Source: Streptomyces sp. NRRL F-2580
GTDB lineage: Bacteria; Actinomycetota; Actinomycetes; Streptomycetales; Streptomycetaceae
NCBI RefSeq assembly: GCF_000720115.1
Contig: NZ_JOIR01000008.1
Span: 62,001 to 126,000, forward strand
DNA: 64,000 bases
Direction: 5' to 3'
Positions 8,379 to 18,819 of the stretch are shown piece after piece. The notes under the pieces were generated by a model, which was given only the letters and a program-made list of their open reading frames with translations, was not told the origin of the DNA and ran no database searches. The position numbers and the translations under genes were made by a program. The first letter of the stretch is position 1; each line of letters opens with the position of its first letter.

Positions 8379-9995
8379 ATGCGGTTCCCCCTCATGAGCG
8401 CTCGGCGCCTCGGGCTGCCCAGACGGGCCGTCTCCCAGATCCTGCTGACCCAGCTGGCCATCGCCGCCGGGGTCGCCGTCCTGGCGACCGGACTCTTCCT
8501 GGCGCCGCTGAGCGCTCAGCTCGACGACCAGGCCATGCGGCGCGCCCTGGCGATCGCGCAGAGCGCCGCGGCCGACCCCTCGCTGGCCGCCGACCTCCTG
8601 GACTCCGGAGCCTCGCCGGACAGCCCCGTGCAGGCCTCGGCCGAGCGGATCCGCCGGGCCACCGGGGCCGAGTACGTGGTCGTCCTCGACCTGGACGGCA
8701 TCCGCCGCTCGCACCCGAGCGCCGACCGGATCGGGCTGCCCGTCTCCACCGACCCGAGCGACGCGCTGGCGGGCCGCGAGGTCATGGAGATCGACGACGG
8801 CACCCTGGGGCGTTCCGCGCGCGGCAAGGTCCCGCTGGTCGCCGCCGACGGCGAGATCGTCGGCGCCGTCTCGGTGGGCATCGCCTACGACAGCGTCCGG
8901 AACCGGCTGCTCGGCGCCATCCCGGGCCTGCTCGCCTACGCGGGCGGCGCACTGGCCGCGGGCGCCCTGGCCGCCTATCTGCTTTCCCGCCGGATCCAGC
9001 GCCAGACCCGGGACCTGGCCTTCTCCGACATCTCCGGCCTGCTCGCCGAGCGCGAGGCGATGCTGCACTCCATCCGTGAGGGCGTCATCGCCCTCGACCG
9101 CGAGGGCCGGGTCCGGCTCGTGAACGACGAGGCCGCCCGGCTGCTGGGCCTCGCCCCGGACTCCGCCGGCACCCTGGCGGGTCGTCCACTGGACGACGTA
9201 CTCGGCGGCGGCCGCACCGCCGACGTGCTGTCGGGCCGCGTCACCGGCCGGGACCTGCTCACCGTCCAGGGCCCCCGAGTGCTGGTCGCCAACCGCATGC
9301 CCACCGAGGACGGCGGCGCCGTCGCCACCCTGCGCGACCGCACCGAGCTGGAACGCCTGGGCCGCGAACTCGACTCCACCCGGGGCCTCATCGACGCCTT
9401 GCGCGCCCAGGACCACGAGCACGCCAACCGCCTCCACACCCTCCTCGGTCTGCTGGAACTGGGCCTGCACGAGGAGGCGGTGGAGTTCGTCACCGAAGTC
9501 GCCGACGTGCACCGCACGACCGCCGAACAGGTCACCGAGAAGGTCCACGACCCGCTGCTGGCCGCCCTTCTCGTGGGCAAGGCGACCGTCGCGGCCGAAC
9601 GCGGCGTCCCCCTGCGGCTGGCCGAGACCACCCTCCTCCCCGACCGCCTGGTGGACCCGGGCGGCCTCGTCACGATCGTGGGCAACCTCGTGGACAACGC
9701 CCTGGACGCCGCCGCCGGTTCGACGGCGCCCCTGGTCGAGGTGGAACTGCGCGCGGAGGGCCGTACCGCCGTGCTCCGGGTGCGCGACAGCGGCCCCGGA
9801 GTGCCCGCCGCGCGCCGCGAGGAGATCTTCACCGAAGGCTGGTCGACCAAGCAGCCCAGCGCCCACCGCGAGCGGGGGCTGGGCCTCGCCCTCGTACGCC
9901 GCCTCGCGGAGCGGCAGGGCGGCAGCGCCCGGGCCGGTGGAGCAGCGGACGGAGGGGCGGAATTCTCCGTCGTACTCCCGGAGGCCCTGCGATGA
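8379..9995 (+). CDS. Sensor histidine kinase of the CitA/DcuS class
   Basis: A 538-residue membrane kinase. A first membrane helix spans about residues 20-42. A periplasmic PASTA-less, PAS-like (CACHE) domain follows to about 175, then a second helix near 180-200, a cytoplasmic PAS domain (about 215-320), the SpoOB-type phosphoacceptor box QDHEHANRLHTLLG, and the ATPase domain with NLVDNALDA, DSGPGV and GLGLALVRR. CitA/DcuS kinases sense citrate or C4-dicarboxylates. The ATG at 8379 is 8 nt after a TACCGT -10-like element, so the transcript may be nearly leaderless; an in-frame TTG at 8370 and an ATG at 8394 are alternatives. The stop overlaps the next start (ATGA). Confidence 0.88.
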   Translation: MRFPLMSARRLGLPRRAVSQILLTQLAIAAGVAVLATGLFLAPLSAQLDDQAMRRALAIAQSAAADPSLAADLLDSGASPDSPVQASAERIRRATGAEYVVVLDLDGIRRSHPSADRIGLPVSTDPSDALAGREVMEIDDGTLGRSARGKVPLVAADGEIVGAVSVGIAYDSVRNRLLGAIPGLLAYAGGALAAGALAAYLLSRRIQRQTRDLAFSDISGLLAEREAMLHSIREGVIALDREGRVRLVNDEAARLLGLAPDSAGTLAGRPLDDVLGGGRTADVLSGRVTGRDLLTVQGPRVLVANRMPTEDGGAVATLRDRTELERLGRELDSTRGLIDALRAQDHEHANRLHTLLGLLELGLHEEAVEFVTEVADVHRTTAEQVTEKVHDPLLAALLVGKATVAAERGVPLRLAETTLLPDRLVDPGGLVTIVGNLVDNALDAAAGSTAPLVEVELRAEGRTAVLRVRDSGPGVPAARREEIFTEGWSTKQPSAHRERGLGLALVRRLAERQGGSARAGGAADGGAEFSVVLPEALR

Positions 9996-10039
9996 ACGAG
10001 GCGGTGAACGAGGTAGTGAACGAGGTAGTGAACGAAGCG
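9992..10039 (+). repeat. Four 12-bp repeats, each opening with a start codon
   Basis: Units 9992-10003, 10004-10015, 10016-10027 and 10028-10039 follow (A/G)TGAACGA(G/A)G(C/T)(G/A). Each begins with ATG or GTG in frame, and another GTG follows at 10040. Slippage would add or remove four residues without breaking the frame. Confidence 0.85.
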
Positions 10040-10741
10040 GTGAGCGGGTCCCCGATCCACGTATTGGTCGTCGACGACGACATGCGTGTTGCCCGGATCA
10101 ACGCGGCGTACGTGGCGAAGGTTCCCGGTTTCCGGGTGACGGCGCAGGCGCATTCGGCGGCCGAGGCCCTGGAGTTCCTCACCTCGCGGGCGGTGGACCT
10201 GGTCCTCCTGGACCACTACCTCCCCGACGAGAACGGCCTGGACCTGGTCCGGCGCCTGCGCCAGCTCGGCCACCACACCGACGTGATCATGGTCACGGCC
10301 GCCCGTGACCTCGCCACCGTGCAGGCCGCGATGCGCCTCGGCGCCCTCCAGTACCTGGTCAAACCCTTCACCTTCGCTGGGCTGCGCACCCGGCTCGAGG
10401 CGTACGGGGCCCTGCACCGCACCCTGGAGACGGGCGGCGAGGCCGAACAGGCCGAGGTGGACCGGATCTTCGGCGCCCTCGCCGCCGCGGGGCCCGCGAA
10501 CGAGCTCCCCAAGGGCCACTCCCCGACCACCGCGGAACTGGTCCGCCAGGTCCTGCGCTCCGCGGAGGGCCCGCTGTCCACCCAGCAGATCGCCGACCGT
10601 GCGGGCATCAGCCGCCAGACCGCCCAGCGCTACGTGAAGCTGCTCGAACGCACCGCCCGCGTGACCCTGGCCCTGCGCTACGGCGAGACCGGCCGCCCGG
10701 AGCACCGCTACACCTGGCTCCCGTCGGAGGGGCCGGCCTGA
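9992..10741 (+). CDS. CitB/DcuR-type response regulator
   Basis: A 249-residue regulator. Residues about 20-135 are the receiver domain: acidic cluster VVDDD, phosphoacceptor Asp at about residue 74 in LLDHYLP, and the conserved lysine in VKPF. The C-terminal HTH (GPLSTQQIADRAGISRQTAQRYV) is that of the CitB/DcuR group. It is translationally coupled to the kinase by a 4-bp ATGA overlap, with GGAGGC upstream. The first 16 residues are four copies of N-E-[AV]-V encoded by a 12-bp repeat. The gene converges on the symporter gene with 6 nt between stops; that symporter is a likely but unproven target. Confidence 0.9.
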   Translation: MNEAVNEVVNEVVNEAVSGSPIHVLVVDDDMRVARINAAYVAKVPGFRVTAQAHSAAEALEFLTSRAVDLVLLDHYLPDENGLDLVRRLRQLGHHTDVIMVTAARDLATVQAAMRLGALQYLVKPFTFAGLRTRLEAYGALHRTLETGGEAEQAEVDRIFGALAAAGPANELPKGHSPTTAELVRQVLRSAEGPLSTQQIADRAGISRQTAQRYVKLLERTARVTLALRYGETGRPEHRYTWLPSEGPA

Positions 10742-10747
10742 CGGCCC

Positions 10748-12340
10748 TCAGACCGCTCCGGCGCCGGTCAGCGAGCGGACCTCCGTCTGCGCGTGCTTCG
10801 CCTCGTCCGGCTCCTCGCCCGAGGTGACCGTGCCCAGCCAGCCCGCCAGGAATCCGAGCGGGATCGAGACGATCCCCGGGTTCTGCAGCGGGAAGTACTG
10901 GAAGTCCACGCCCGGGAAGAGGGATTCCGGACTGCCCGACACCACCGGCGAGACCAGTACCAGCAGCACCGCCGGGACCAAGCCCCCGTACACCGACCAG
11001 ACGGCTCCGCGCGTGGTGAAGCCGCGCCAGAAGAGCGAGTACAGGAGCACCGGCAGGTTCGCCGAGGCCGCCACCGCGAAGGCGAGCCCCACCAGGAACG
11101 CCACGTTGAGGTCCTGGGCGAGCAGTCCGAGGGCGATCGCCACCGCCCCGATGCCGACGGCCGCGACCCGGGCCACCGCGACCTCACTGCGCTGCCTGGC
11201 GTGGCGCCGCTTGAGGGAGGCGTACAGGTCGTGGGCGACGGAGGCCGAGGAGGCCAGGGTGATGCCGGCCACCACGGCCAGGATGGTGGCGAAGGCGATG
11301 GCCGCCACGAAGGCGAACAGCACCGCGCCACCGGTGGATCCGGCGCCCCCGCCGAGGAAGGCCGCGAGCAGCGGAACGGCCGTGTTCCCGGAGGCGTTGG
11401 AGGCCCGCACCTCGTCCGGGCCCACCAGCGCCGCCGCCCCGAAGCCGAGCACGATGGTCATCAGGTAGAAGCCGCCGATGAGCGCGATCGCCCACACCAC
11501 CGAGCGGCGCGCCGCCCGCGCGGTGGGCACCGTGTAGAAGCGCGACAGGATGTGCGGCAGCCCGGCGGTCCCGAGGACCAGCGCGAGGCCCAGGCTCATG
11601 AAGTCGACGCGGGCGGTCCAGTCCCCGCCGTACTTGAGGCCGGGCCCGAGGAACCTGGACCCGTGCCCGCTGCGGTCGGCGGCGCTGGTGAGCAGCTGGT
11701 CGAAGTCCCCGTGGAAGCGCAGCAGGACGAGCACGGTCAGCGTGATCGCCCCGCCCATCAGCAGGACGGCCTTCACGATCTGGATCCAGGTGGTGGCCCG
11801 CATCCCGCCGAAGGACACGTAGACCACCATCAGCGCGCCCACCCCGATCACGGTCAGGGTCCGGGCCGCCGCGCTCGAACTGCCGAGCAGCAGGCCGACC
11901 AGGCTGCCCGCGCCGACCATCTGCGCGACCAGGTACAACACGGAGACGACGACGGAGGAGGTGCCGGCCGCGATCCGCACCGGGCGCTCGCTCATCCGGG
12001 CGGCGACCACGTCGGCGAGGGTGAAGCGCCCGCAGTTGCGGACCAGTTCGGCGACCAGGAACAGCACCACCAGCCAGGCGACGAGGAATCCCACCGAGTA
12101 GAGCATGCCGTCGTAGCCGTACAGGGCGATCAGGCCCGAGATGCCGAGGAAGGAGGCGGCGGACATGTAGTCGCCGGCGATGGCGAAACCGTTCTCCATC
12201 GGTGAGAACAACCGGCCGCCCGCGTAGAACTCCTCGGCCGATCCGTGCCTGTTCCGGCTGACCCAGGTGGTGATGCCCAGGGTCACCGCGATGAAGACGC
12301 TGAACAGGATCAGCGCGAGGGTCTGGTGTTCGGTGGTCAC
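10748..12340 (-). CDS. Solute:sodium symporter of the acetate permease (ActP) type
   Basis: A 530-residue integral membrane protein with about 13 hydrophobic segments, matching the size of SSSF transporters. Signature stretches are EEFYAGGR, GFAIAGDYMSAASFLGISG and the run of membrane helices to the C-terminus. The GTG start overlaps the stop of the DUF485 gene (GTGA), an arrangement typical of acetate permease operons (yjcH-actP). It probably imports acetate or another short carboxylate with sodium at the cytoplasmic membrane; the exact substrate is inferred from family and gene pairing. Confidence 0.88.
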   Translation of the reverse strand: MTTEHQTLALILFSVFIAVTLGITTWVSRNRHGSAEEFYAGGRLFSPMENGFAIAGDYMSAASFLGISGLIALYGYDGMLYSVGFLVAWLVVLFLVAELVRNCGRFTLADVVAARMSERPVRIAAGTSSVVVSVLYLVAQMVGAGSLVGLLLGSSSAAARTLTVIGVGALMVVYVSFGGMRATTWIQIVKAVLLMGGAITLTVLVLLRFHGDFDQLLTSAADRSGHGSRFLGPGLKYGGDWTARVDFMSLGLALVLGTAGLPHILSRFYTVPTARAARRSVVWAIALIGGFYLMTIVLGFGAAALVGPDEVRASNASGNTAVPLLAAFLGGGAGSTGGAVLFAFVAAIAFATILAVVAGITLASSASVAHDLYASLKRRHARQRSEVAVARVAAVGIGAVAIALGLLAQDLNVAFLVGLAFAVAASANLPVLLYSLFWRGFTTRGAVWSVYGGLVPAVLLVLVSPVVSGSPESLFPGVDFQYFPLQNPGIVSIPLGFLAGWLGTVTSGEEPDEAKHAQTEVRSLTGAGAV

Positions 12341-12822
12341 CGGCCGGCCCCCCTCGACCGGGTCCGCTCCTGGTCGCGTTCCTGCTCGAAGACGGTCCAG
12401 CGCAGGTCGAGCGCGGCCCGGTCCCTGCGCAGTCGCGCGTGCCGGGCGTAGGCCCAGGTCAGCAGGAAGGTGGTGAGGAACTGGCCGAGTCCCGCCAGCA
12501 TGGCCACGTTGACCGCGCCCACCACGGGCCGGGCCATCACCCCGGGCGCGGCGGTGGCGGCGACCACGTAGGCGACGTACCAGAGGAAGAAGCCGGCGGT
12601 CGCGGGGACGACGAACCCGCGGTAGCGGCTGCGGACCTCCTGGAAGGCGGCGCTGCGCTGCACTTCGAGGTAGATGTCGGATGCGCCGTGCGCGGGGCTG
12701 CCGCCGGGGGCCGGGCGCGGCGGGGACGCTTCCTCGCCTTCGCCCCAGCCGACGGCCAGCGCGTCGTACCAGGGGTCGTCCAGCCGGATCGTTCCGGCAT
12801 CACGACCTTCGTGCTTGTCCAC
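12337..12822 (-). CDS. DUF485 (YjcH-like) small membrane protein
   Basis: A 161-residue protein. Residues 1-55 are hydrophilic and variable. The DUF485 region follows with VRSRYRGFVVPATAGFFLWYVAYV and a second hydrophobic segment (AMLAGLGQFLTTFLLTWAY), giving two membrane helices and a charged tail. It lies upstream of and overlaps the symporter gene. The GTG start has a good AAGGAGAG five bases upstream. Family members accompany acetate permease, probably as an accessory subunit. The N-terminus is about 50 residues longer than in YjcH as I remember it. Confidence 0.88.
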   Translation of the reverse strand: MDKHEGRDAGTIRLDDPWYDALAVGWGEGEEASPPRPAPGGSPAHGASDIYLEVQRSAAFQEVRSRYRGFVVPATAGFFLWYVAYVVAATAAPGVMARPVVGAVNVAMLAGLGQFLTTFLLTWAYARHARLRRDRAALDLRWTVFEQERDQERTRSRGAGR

Positions 12823-12899
12823 CGAACTCTCCTTGTCCGCCGCCGCATTGGCTGCGCGTCCACAAGGATGTGCTCAATAGTCGCTTTCCGGACTGGTGT

Positions 12900-12945
12900 A
12901 CCGGCGCTCTTCACTCCAACAGGTGAGGGAGGGAAGAGCGCCGGT
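12900..12945 (-). terminator. Hairpin downstream of parE
   Basis: 12-bp perfect stem (12901-12912 with 12933-12944) closed by one more A-T pair, with a 20-nt loop that can itself pair weakly. It lies 63 nt past the parE stop and upstream of the DUF485 promoter region. Confidence 0.65.
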
Positions 12946-13007
12946 GTGCCGTGACGCCTTTCGGAGCCGTTGGCGGCGGCCTCCGCCGGCCGGCGGCTCC
13001 GGCCGGG

Positions 13008-15128
13008 TCAGGCGTCGATGCGCGAGCGGTCGAGGGTCGCCGCGGAGCTCGTGATGAACTCCTTGCGCGGTGCCACCTCGTTGCCCATGAGCAGGTCGAA
13101 GACCTGCTCGGCCGACTCCAGGTCGCCGATGTTGATCCGGCGCAGGGTGCGGAAGCGGGGGTCCATGGTCGTCTCCGCCAGCTGGTCCGCGTCCATCTCG
13201 CCCAGACCCTTGTAGCGCTGGATCGAGTCCTTGTACCGGATGTTCTTGCGCTGGTACTCCAGCAGGGTCTGGCGCAGCTCGTTGTCCGAGTACGTGTAGA
13301 CGTACTTGTCCTGGCCCTTCTTCGGCTGGACCAGCTCGATCCGGTGCAGCGGCGGCACCGCCGCGAAGACCCGGCCGGCCTCGACCATCGGCCGCATGTA
13401 CCGCTGGAAGAGCGTGAGCAGCAGGCAGCGGATGTGCGCGCCGTCCACATCGGCGTCGACGAGCAGCACGATCTTGCCGTAGCGGGCCGCGTCGATGTCG
13501 AAGGTCCGGCCCGAGCCGGCTCCTATGACCTGGATGATCGCCCCGCACTCGGCGTTCTTGAGCATGTCCGAGATCGAGGACTTCTGGACGTTGAGGATCT
13601 TGCCGCGGATGGGCAGGAGTGCCTGGAACTCCGAATTCCGGGCGAGCTTCGCCGTACCGAGGGCCGAGTCGCCCTCGACGATGAAGAGCTCGCTGCGCTC
13701 CACGTCGTCGCTGCGGCAGTCGGCCAGCTTGGCGGGGAGCGAGGAGGTCTCCAGCGCGGTCTTGCGGCGCTGCGCCTCCTTGTGCTGCCGGGCGGCGATC
13801 CGGGTCCGGGCGGCCGCGACGATCTTCTCCATCACGGCGCGGGCCTGCTGCTTGTCGTCGCGCTTGGTGGAGGTCAGGAAGGCCTTGAGCTCCTTGGCGA
13901 CCACGGCGGCGACGATCCGGGTGGCCGCGGAGGTGCCGAGCACCTCCTTGGTCTGGCCCTCGAACTGCGGCTCGGCGAGGCGGACGGTGACGACGGCGGT
14001 CATGCCCTCCATCGCGTCGTCCTTGACCACGTCGTCCTCGGCGACGCGCAGCAGCTTGGCCGAGCGGAGCACCTCGTTCACGGTCTTGGCGACCGAGCGC
14101 TCGAAGCCGGTGATGTGGGTGCCGCCCTTGGGCGTGGCGATGATGTTGACGAAGGACTTGACCTGGGTCTCGTACCCGGTGCCCCAGCGCAGGGCGATGT
14201 CGACGCCGAGCTCGCGGGTGACCTCGGTGGGAGTCATGTGGCCGCGCTCGTCGAGGACGGGGACGGTCTCCTTGAAGGTGCCCTGACCGGTCAGGCGCAG
14301 CACGTCGCAGACGGCCTTGTCCTGCGCGAGGTACTCGCAGAACTCGCTGATGCCCCCGTCGAAGCGGAAAATCTCCTCCGTCTTGCCGGCGCCGTCGATG
14401 CCGCGCTCGTCGCGCACGACGATGGTCAGGCCCGGGACGAGGAAGGCGGTCTGGCGGGCGCGCTGGTAGAGCGTGTCCAGGGTGAGCCGGGCGTCCTTGA
14501 GGAAGATCTGCCGGTCGGCCCAGTAGCGGATCCGGGTGCCGGTCTTGCCCTTGGTGATCCGCTTGATCTTGCGCAGGCCGTTGGCGGGGTCGAACGGGCT
14601 GTCGGGGCCCTGCTCGGTGAACATGCCGGGGACACCGCGCCGGAAGCTGATCCCGTGGGTGGAGCTGCCCCGGTCCACCTCGACGTCGAGCCGGGCCGAG
14701 AGGGCGTTGACCACGGAGGCGCCGACGCCGTGCAGGCCGCCGGAGGCCGCGTACGAGCCGCCGCCGAACTTGCCGCCGGCGTGCAGCTTGGTCATGACGA
14801 CCTCGACGCCGGACAGCCCGGTCTTGGGCTCGACGTCGACGGGGATGCCGCGGCCGTTGTCCCGGACCTCGACCGAGGCGTCCTCGTGGAGGATCACCTC
14901 GATGTGGTCGCAGTAGCCGCCCAGGGCCTCGTCGACGGAATTGTCGATGATCTCCCACAGGCAGTGCATCAGGCCACGACTGTCGGTCGAGCCGATGTAC
15001 ATGCCGGGGCGCTTGCGGACGGCCTCCAGCCCTTCGAGGACGAGCAGGTGCCGCGCGGTGTAGTTGGAACCGTCCCGGTCTGCTCCGGACAGCAGCGCGC
15101 TGGAAGGCACGGACGTGTCGGCGGTCAC
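13008..15128 (-). CDS. parE: DNA topoisomerase IV subunit B
   Basis: A 706-residue ATPase subunit of topoisomerase IV. The GHKL ATPase has EIIDNSVDEA, DNGRGIPV and GGLHGVGASVVNALS. The transducer domain follows, then Toprim with IVEGDSALG and the acidic pair in DADVDG, ending in IGDLESAEQVFDLLMG. The GTG at 15128 (VTADTSVPSS) has GAGGAG eight bases upstream; the frame is open further upstream but without family similarity. A gyrB copy is expected elsewhere; pairing with the ParC at the window start makes ParE the better name. Confidence 0.93.
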   Translation of the reverse strand: MTADTSVPSSALLSGADRDGSNYTARHLLVLEGLEAVRKRPGMYIGSTDSRGLMHCLWEIIDNSVDEALGGYCDHIEVILHEDASVEVRDNGRGIPVDVEPKTGLSGVEVVMTKLHAGGKFGGGSYAASGGLHGVGASVVNALSARLDVEVDRGSSTHGISFRRGVPGMFTEQGPDSPFDPANGLRKIKRITKGKTGTRIRYWADRQIFLKDARLTLDTLYQRARQTAFLVPGLTIVVRDERGIDGAGKTEEIFRFDGGISEFCEYLAQDKAVCDVLRLTGQGTFKETVPVLDERGHMTPTEVTRELGVDIALRWGTGYETQVKSFVNIIATPKGGTHITGFERSVAKTVNEVLRSAKLLRVAEDDVVKDDAMEGMTAVVTVRLAEPQFEGQTKEVLGTSAATRIVAAVVAKELKAFLTSTKRDDKQQARAVMEKIVAAARTRIAARQHKEAQRRKTALETSSLPAKLADCRSDDVERSELFIVEGDSALGTAKLARNSEFQALLPIRGKILNVQKSSISDMLKNAECGAIIQVIGAGSGRTFDIDAARYGKIVLLVDADVDGAHIRCLLLTLFQRYMRPMVEAGRVFAAVPPLHRIELVQPKKGQDKYVYTYSDNELRQTLLEYQRKNIRYKDSIQRYKGLGEMDADQLAETTMDPRFRTLRRINIGDLESAEQVFDLLMGNEVAPRKEFITSSAATLDRSRIDA

Positions 15129-15576
15129 GCAGTTCGCTCCTCGCTGAATTTCTTTTCTGGCCCAGTCGGGCGCAGGGATGGCTCGGCTGCCGCTCGAAGG
15201 GTACCGAGGCCAGGTAGAGCCGATGCAACGCCACCCTCGCGCGGTCCTCACCCTAGTCCAGATCCGCACGAACGTTCGATCCCCCGGCCGGGTGAAGGAA
15301 ACATCACGTTCCCTTCCGCGCATGAACCATTTAGGGTTCGGGCACGTCCTCATGAACAACCTGGCACTCACGCCGGGGGAGGATGGAACTGCAACAAGCG
15401 CACGACTGACAACGCGAAACCGTAAAGCAACGCAATACGGCTCCTTCGCCGCCAACCGGCAACAGCCGGCCAGCTTCGGAAGGAAGTTTCGAGGAAAAGC
15501 CGCGAGCGGGAACGTTTTCGGCCTGGTTGGATGTTGACCCTGGTACGACAGCTCGTCGAGCTAGAGAAGAGGCGAC
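15129..15576. other. 448-bp divergent intergenic region between parE and the DUF7455 gene
   Basis: No gene is seen here. The parE side holds a probable promoter (15250-15279) with a CGAACGTTCG palindrome. The other side holds TTGACC (15534-15539) and the 13-bp palindrome AGCTCGtCGAGCT (15550-15562) just before the ribosome-binding site of the small protein. The centre shows no convincing structure. Confidence 0.6.
15250..15279 (-). promoter_or_regulatory. Probable parE promoter with overlapping palindrome
   Basis: On the minus strand, -35 TCGAAC (15279-15274), 18-nt spacer and -10 TAGGGT (15255-15250), a good match to the HrdB-type -10. The perfect palindrome CGAACGTTCG (15269-15278) covers the -35 element. 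The predicted leader is about 115 nt. Confidence 0.5.
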
Positions 15577-15810
15577 GTGACTACTGTTCTGACACCCGCG
15601 ACCCCGCTGACGGCCGCTGACCGATGCGACCGTTGCGGCGCCCAGGCATATCTGCGCGTCGTCCTGCTGAGCGGCGGTGAACTGCTCTTCTGCGCCCACC
15701 ACGGGCGCAAGTTCGAGCCGGAACTCAAGAAGATCGCCGCGGAAATACAGGATGAGACCGAGCGGCTTACGTCCGCTCCGGCTGCCAATGCCGAACCCGA
15801 GGACCGCTGA
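15577..15810 (+). CDS. Small zinc-knuckle-like protein (DUF7455 type)
   Basis: A 77-residue hydrophilic protein. Two Cys pairs, CDRC near residue 17 and CAHHGRKF near residue 40, suggest one zinc site; a Glu/Lys-rich helix and an acidic tail follow. The GTG at 15577 has AAGAGG five bases upstream. Its position beside hrdB and parE matches what I recall of Streptomyces chromosomes, so it is conserved, but its function is unknown. A strong bidirectional hairpin follows. Confidence 0.8.
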   Translation: MTTVLTPATPLTAADRCDRCGAQAYLRVVLLSGGELLFCAHHGRKFEPELKKIAAEIQDETERLTSAPAANAEPEDR

Positions 15811-15860
15811 CACAAGGCCTACACCTCGCATCCGACGAGCCAGGACCGGCGATGCCGGTC

Positions 15861-15899
15861 GACGGGCGGCACCCCTGAGACCCAGGGGTGCCGCCCGTC
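15861..15899. terminator. Bidirectional terminator, 16-bp perfect stem
   Basis: Arms 15861-15876 and 15884-15899 pair perfectly around a 7-nt loop, between the converging DUF7455 and trypsin-like genes. Confidence 0.8.
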
Positions 15900-15909
15900 C
15901 TCACATCCA

Positions 15910-15939
15910 CGGCCGCCCGCGCTCGGGGGCGGGCGGCCG
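15910..15939 (-). terminator. Second hairpin, terminator of the trypsin-like gene
   Basis: 11-bp stem (15910-15920 with 15929-15939) and an 8-nt loop, 8 nt beyond the protease stop. Confidence 0.65.
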
Positions 15940-15947
15940 TACGGTCG

Positions 15948-16874
15948 CTAACCCGTGCGGTGCCCCTGTACGGGCCCTGCGCCTGGTACGGAGCGCCTGC
16001 GGGCCTCCCACGGGGCGTCCTGGACCCCGCCGGGCTGCGCGCCCGTCTCCGGGGCCGTCACGAAACCGGTGAGGGGAGCGATGCGCGTGTACACCCCCGG
16101 GCTGTCCGCGCGCCCGCAGCCGCGGCCCCACGAGACCAGCCCGATGAGCCGCCCCTGCGCGACCAGCGGGCCGCCGCTGTCGCCCTGGCAGGCGTCCTTG
16201 CCGCCGCCGCTGTCCCCCGCGCACACCATGGATTCGGCGCGGTACTGCCCGTCGGCGTCCCCGGGGTAGGCCCGCCCGCACACCTCGTCCGCCAGCACCG
16301 TCACCCGCGCGGCCCGGAGCGCGTACGCGTAGTCACCGAAGCCGCTCGTGTCGCCCCAGCCGTAGACGGCCGCCTCGGTCCCCGCCTCGTACGCGGAATG
16401 CCCCGCCTCCGCGATGGGGAGCACGTGGAGGGCCGGCACGGCCTCGGCCAGTTCCAGGACGGCGAGGTCCCCCGCGTTGCTCTGCGGGTCGTAGCCCGGG
16501 TTCACCCGGGCCCCGCGCACCGGGATCTCCCGGCCGTCGGTCGCCGTCAGCTCCGTACGCCCGACGATCACCCGGAAGTCGGGCACGGATTCGACCGGGC
16601 CGCCCAGCACCTGGCGCCCCAGGCAGTGGGCCGCGGTCACCACCCGGGTCGGAGCCACGACGACTCCCCCGCAGAACTGCCCGCCCCGCGTACCCCCGAA
16701 CCGGTCACGGCTGGCCAGCGCCACGACCCAGGGGCTGTCGGCCGCCCTGACCGGCTTCCCGCCGATCACCACGCTGTCCGCGGCCGCCTGCGGCACCTGG
16801 GCCAGCGGCGCCGCGGCCGCTCCCGCCGCCAGGGTCAGCGCTCCCGCCAGAGCACGGGCAAAGGGACGACGCAT
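15948..16874 (-). CDS. Secreted trypsin-like serine protease
   Basis: A 308-residue S1 family protease. The signal peptide has an Arg-Arg start, a hydrophobic core and an Ala-rich cleavage region up to about residue 33. The mature part starts with a VIGGKPV-type activation motif. The catalytic triad is visible as TAAHC (His), NAGDLAVLEL (Asp) and GDSGGPL (Ser). Paired cysteines occur as in chymotrypsin-fold enzymes. The last 25 residues are basic and Pro/Gly-rich beyond the usual end. The ATG has AGGAGG upstream. It probably acts outside the cell on peptides or proteins; the natural substrate is unknown. Confidence 0.9.
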   Translation of the reverse strand: MRRPFARALAGALTLAAGAAAAPLAQVPQAAADSVVIGGKPVRAADSPWVVALASRDRFGGTRGGQFCGGVVVAPTRVVTAAHCLGRQVLGGPVESVPDFRVIVGRTELTATDGREIPVRGARVNPGYDPQSNAGDLAVLELAEAVPALHVLPIAEAGHSAYEAGTEAAVYGWGDTSGFGDYAYALRAARVTVLADEVCGRAYPGDADGQYRAESMVCAGDSGGGKDACQGDSGGPLVAQGRLIGLVSWGRGCGRADSPGVYTRIAPLTGFVTAPETGAQPGGVQDAPWEARRRSVPGAGPVQGHRTG

Positions 16875-16972
16875 GAGGCCTCCTGACTCCGAGTGTGCAT
16901 GACTCCACCCAGAGTGGGATGCCCGGTGGCCGAGCGCACCCGCGCGGCCACCCGCCGTCGTGCCCGTACCGG

Positions 16973-18565
<1,593 letters not shown>

Positions 18566-18733
18566 GAACAACCTCTCGGAACGATGGGAACGGCTTCCGA
18601 CGCCGGGCCTGGTGGTGCTGGACCGGAGCCGACGACCACTGACCGGGGATGGGCCGGCGGCGCGGGCAGGGGCCGGGGAGCTGCACAGCACCCCCAAGGG
18701 CTGCTGTCTTCCCTCCGTCGGCCATCACCTCTT

Positions 18734-18750
18734 AGGTCATCGCGTGACCT
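18734..18750. promoter_or_regulatory. Perfect palindrome AGGTCA-N5-TGACCT upstream of hrdB
   Basis: Arms 18734-18739 and 18745-18750 pair perfectly around TCGCG, about 170 nt upstream of the hrdB start. This is the size of a dimeric regulator site. Confidence 0.5.
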
Positions 18751-18819
18751 CGCAGAGTGTTACGCCCAATCTTCGTGGCCCGAGTCACACCCCGTACGGC
18801 CGGGCACCGCTCAGGGGGT

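Noticed and set aside
15269..15278. CGAACGTTCG considered as a LexA box
   Set aside because: The SOS box needs TCGAAC-N4-GTTCGA; here the half-sites are fused without the 4-nt spacer.
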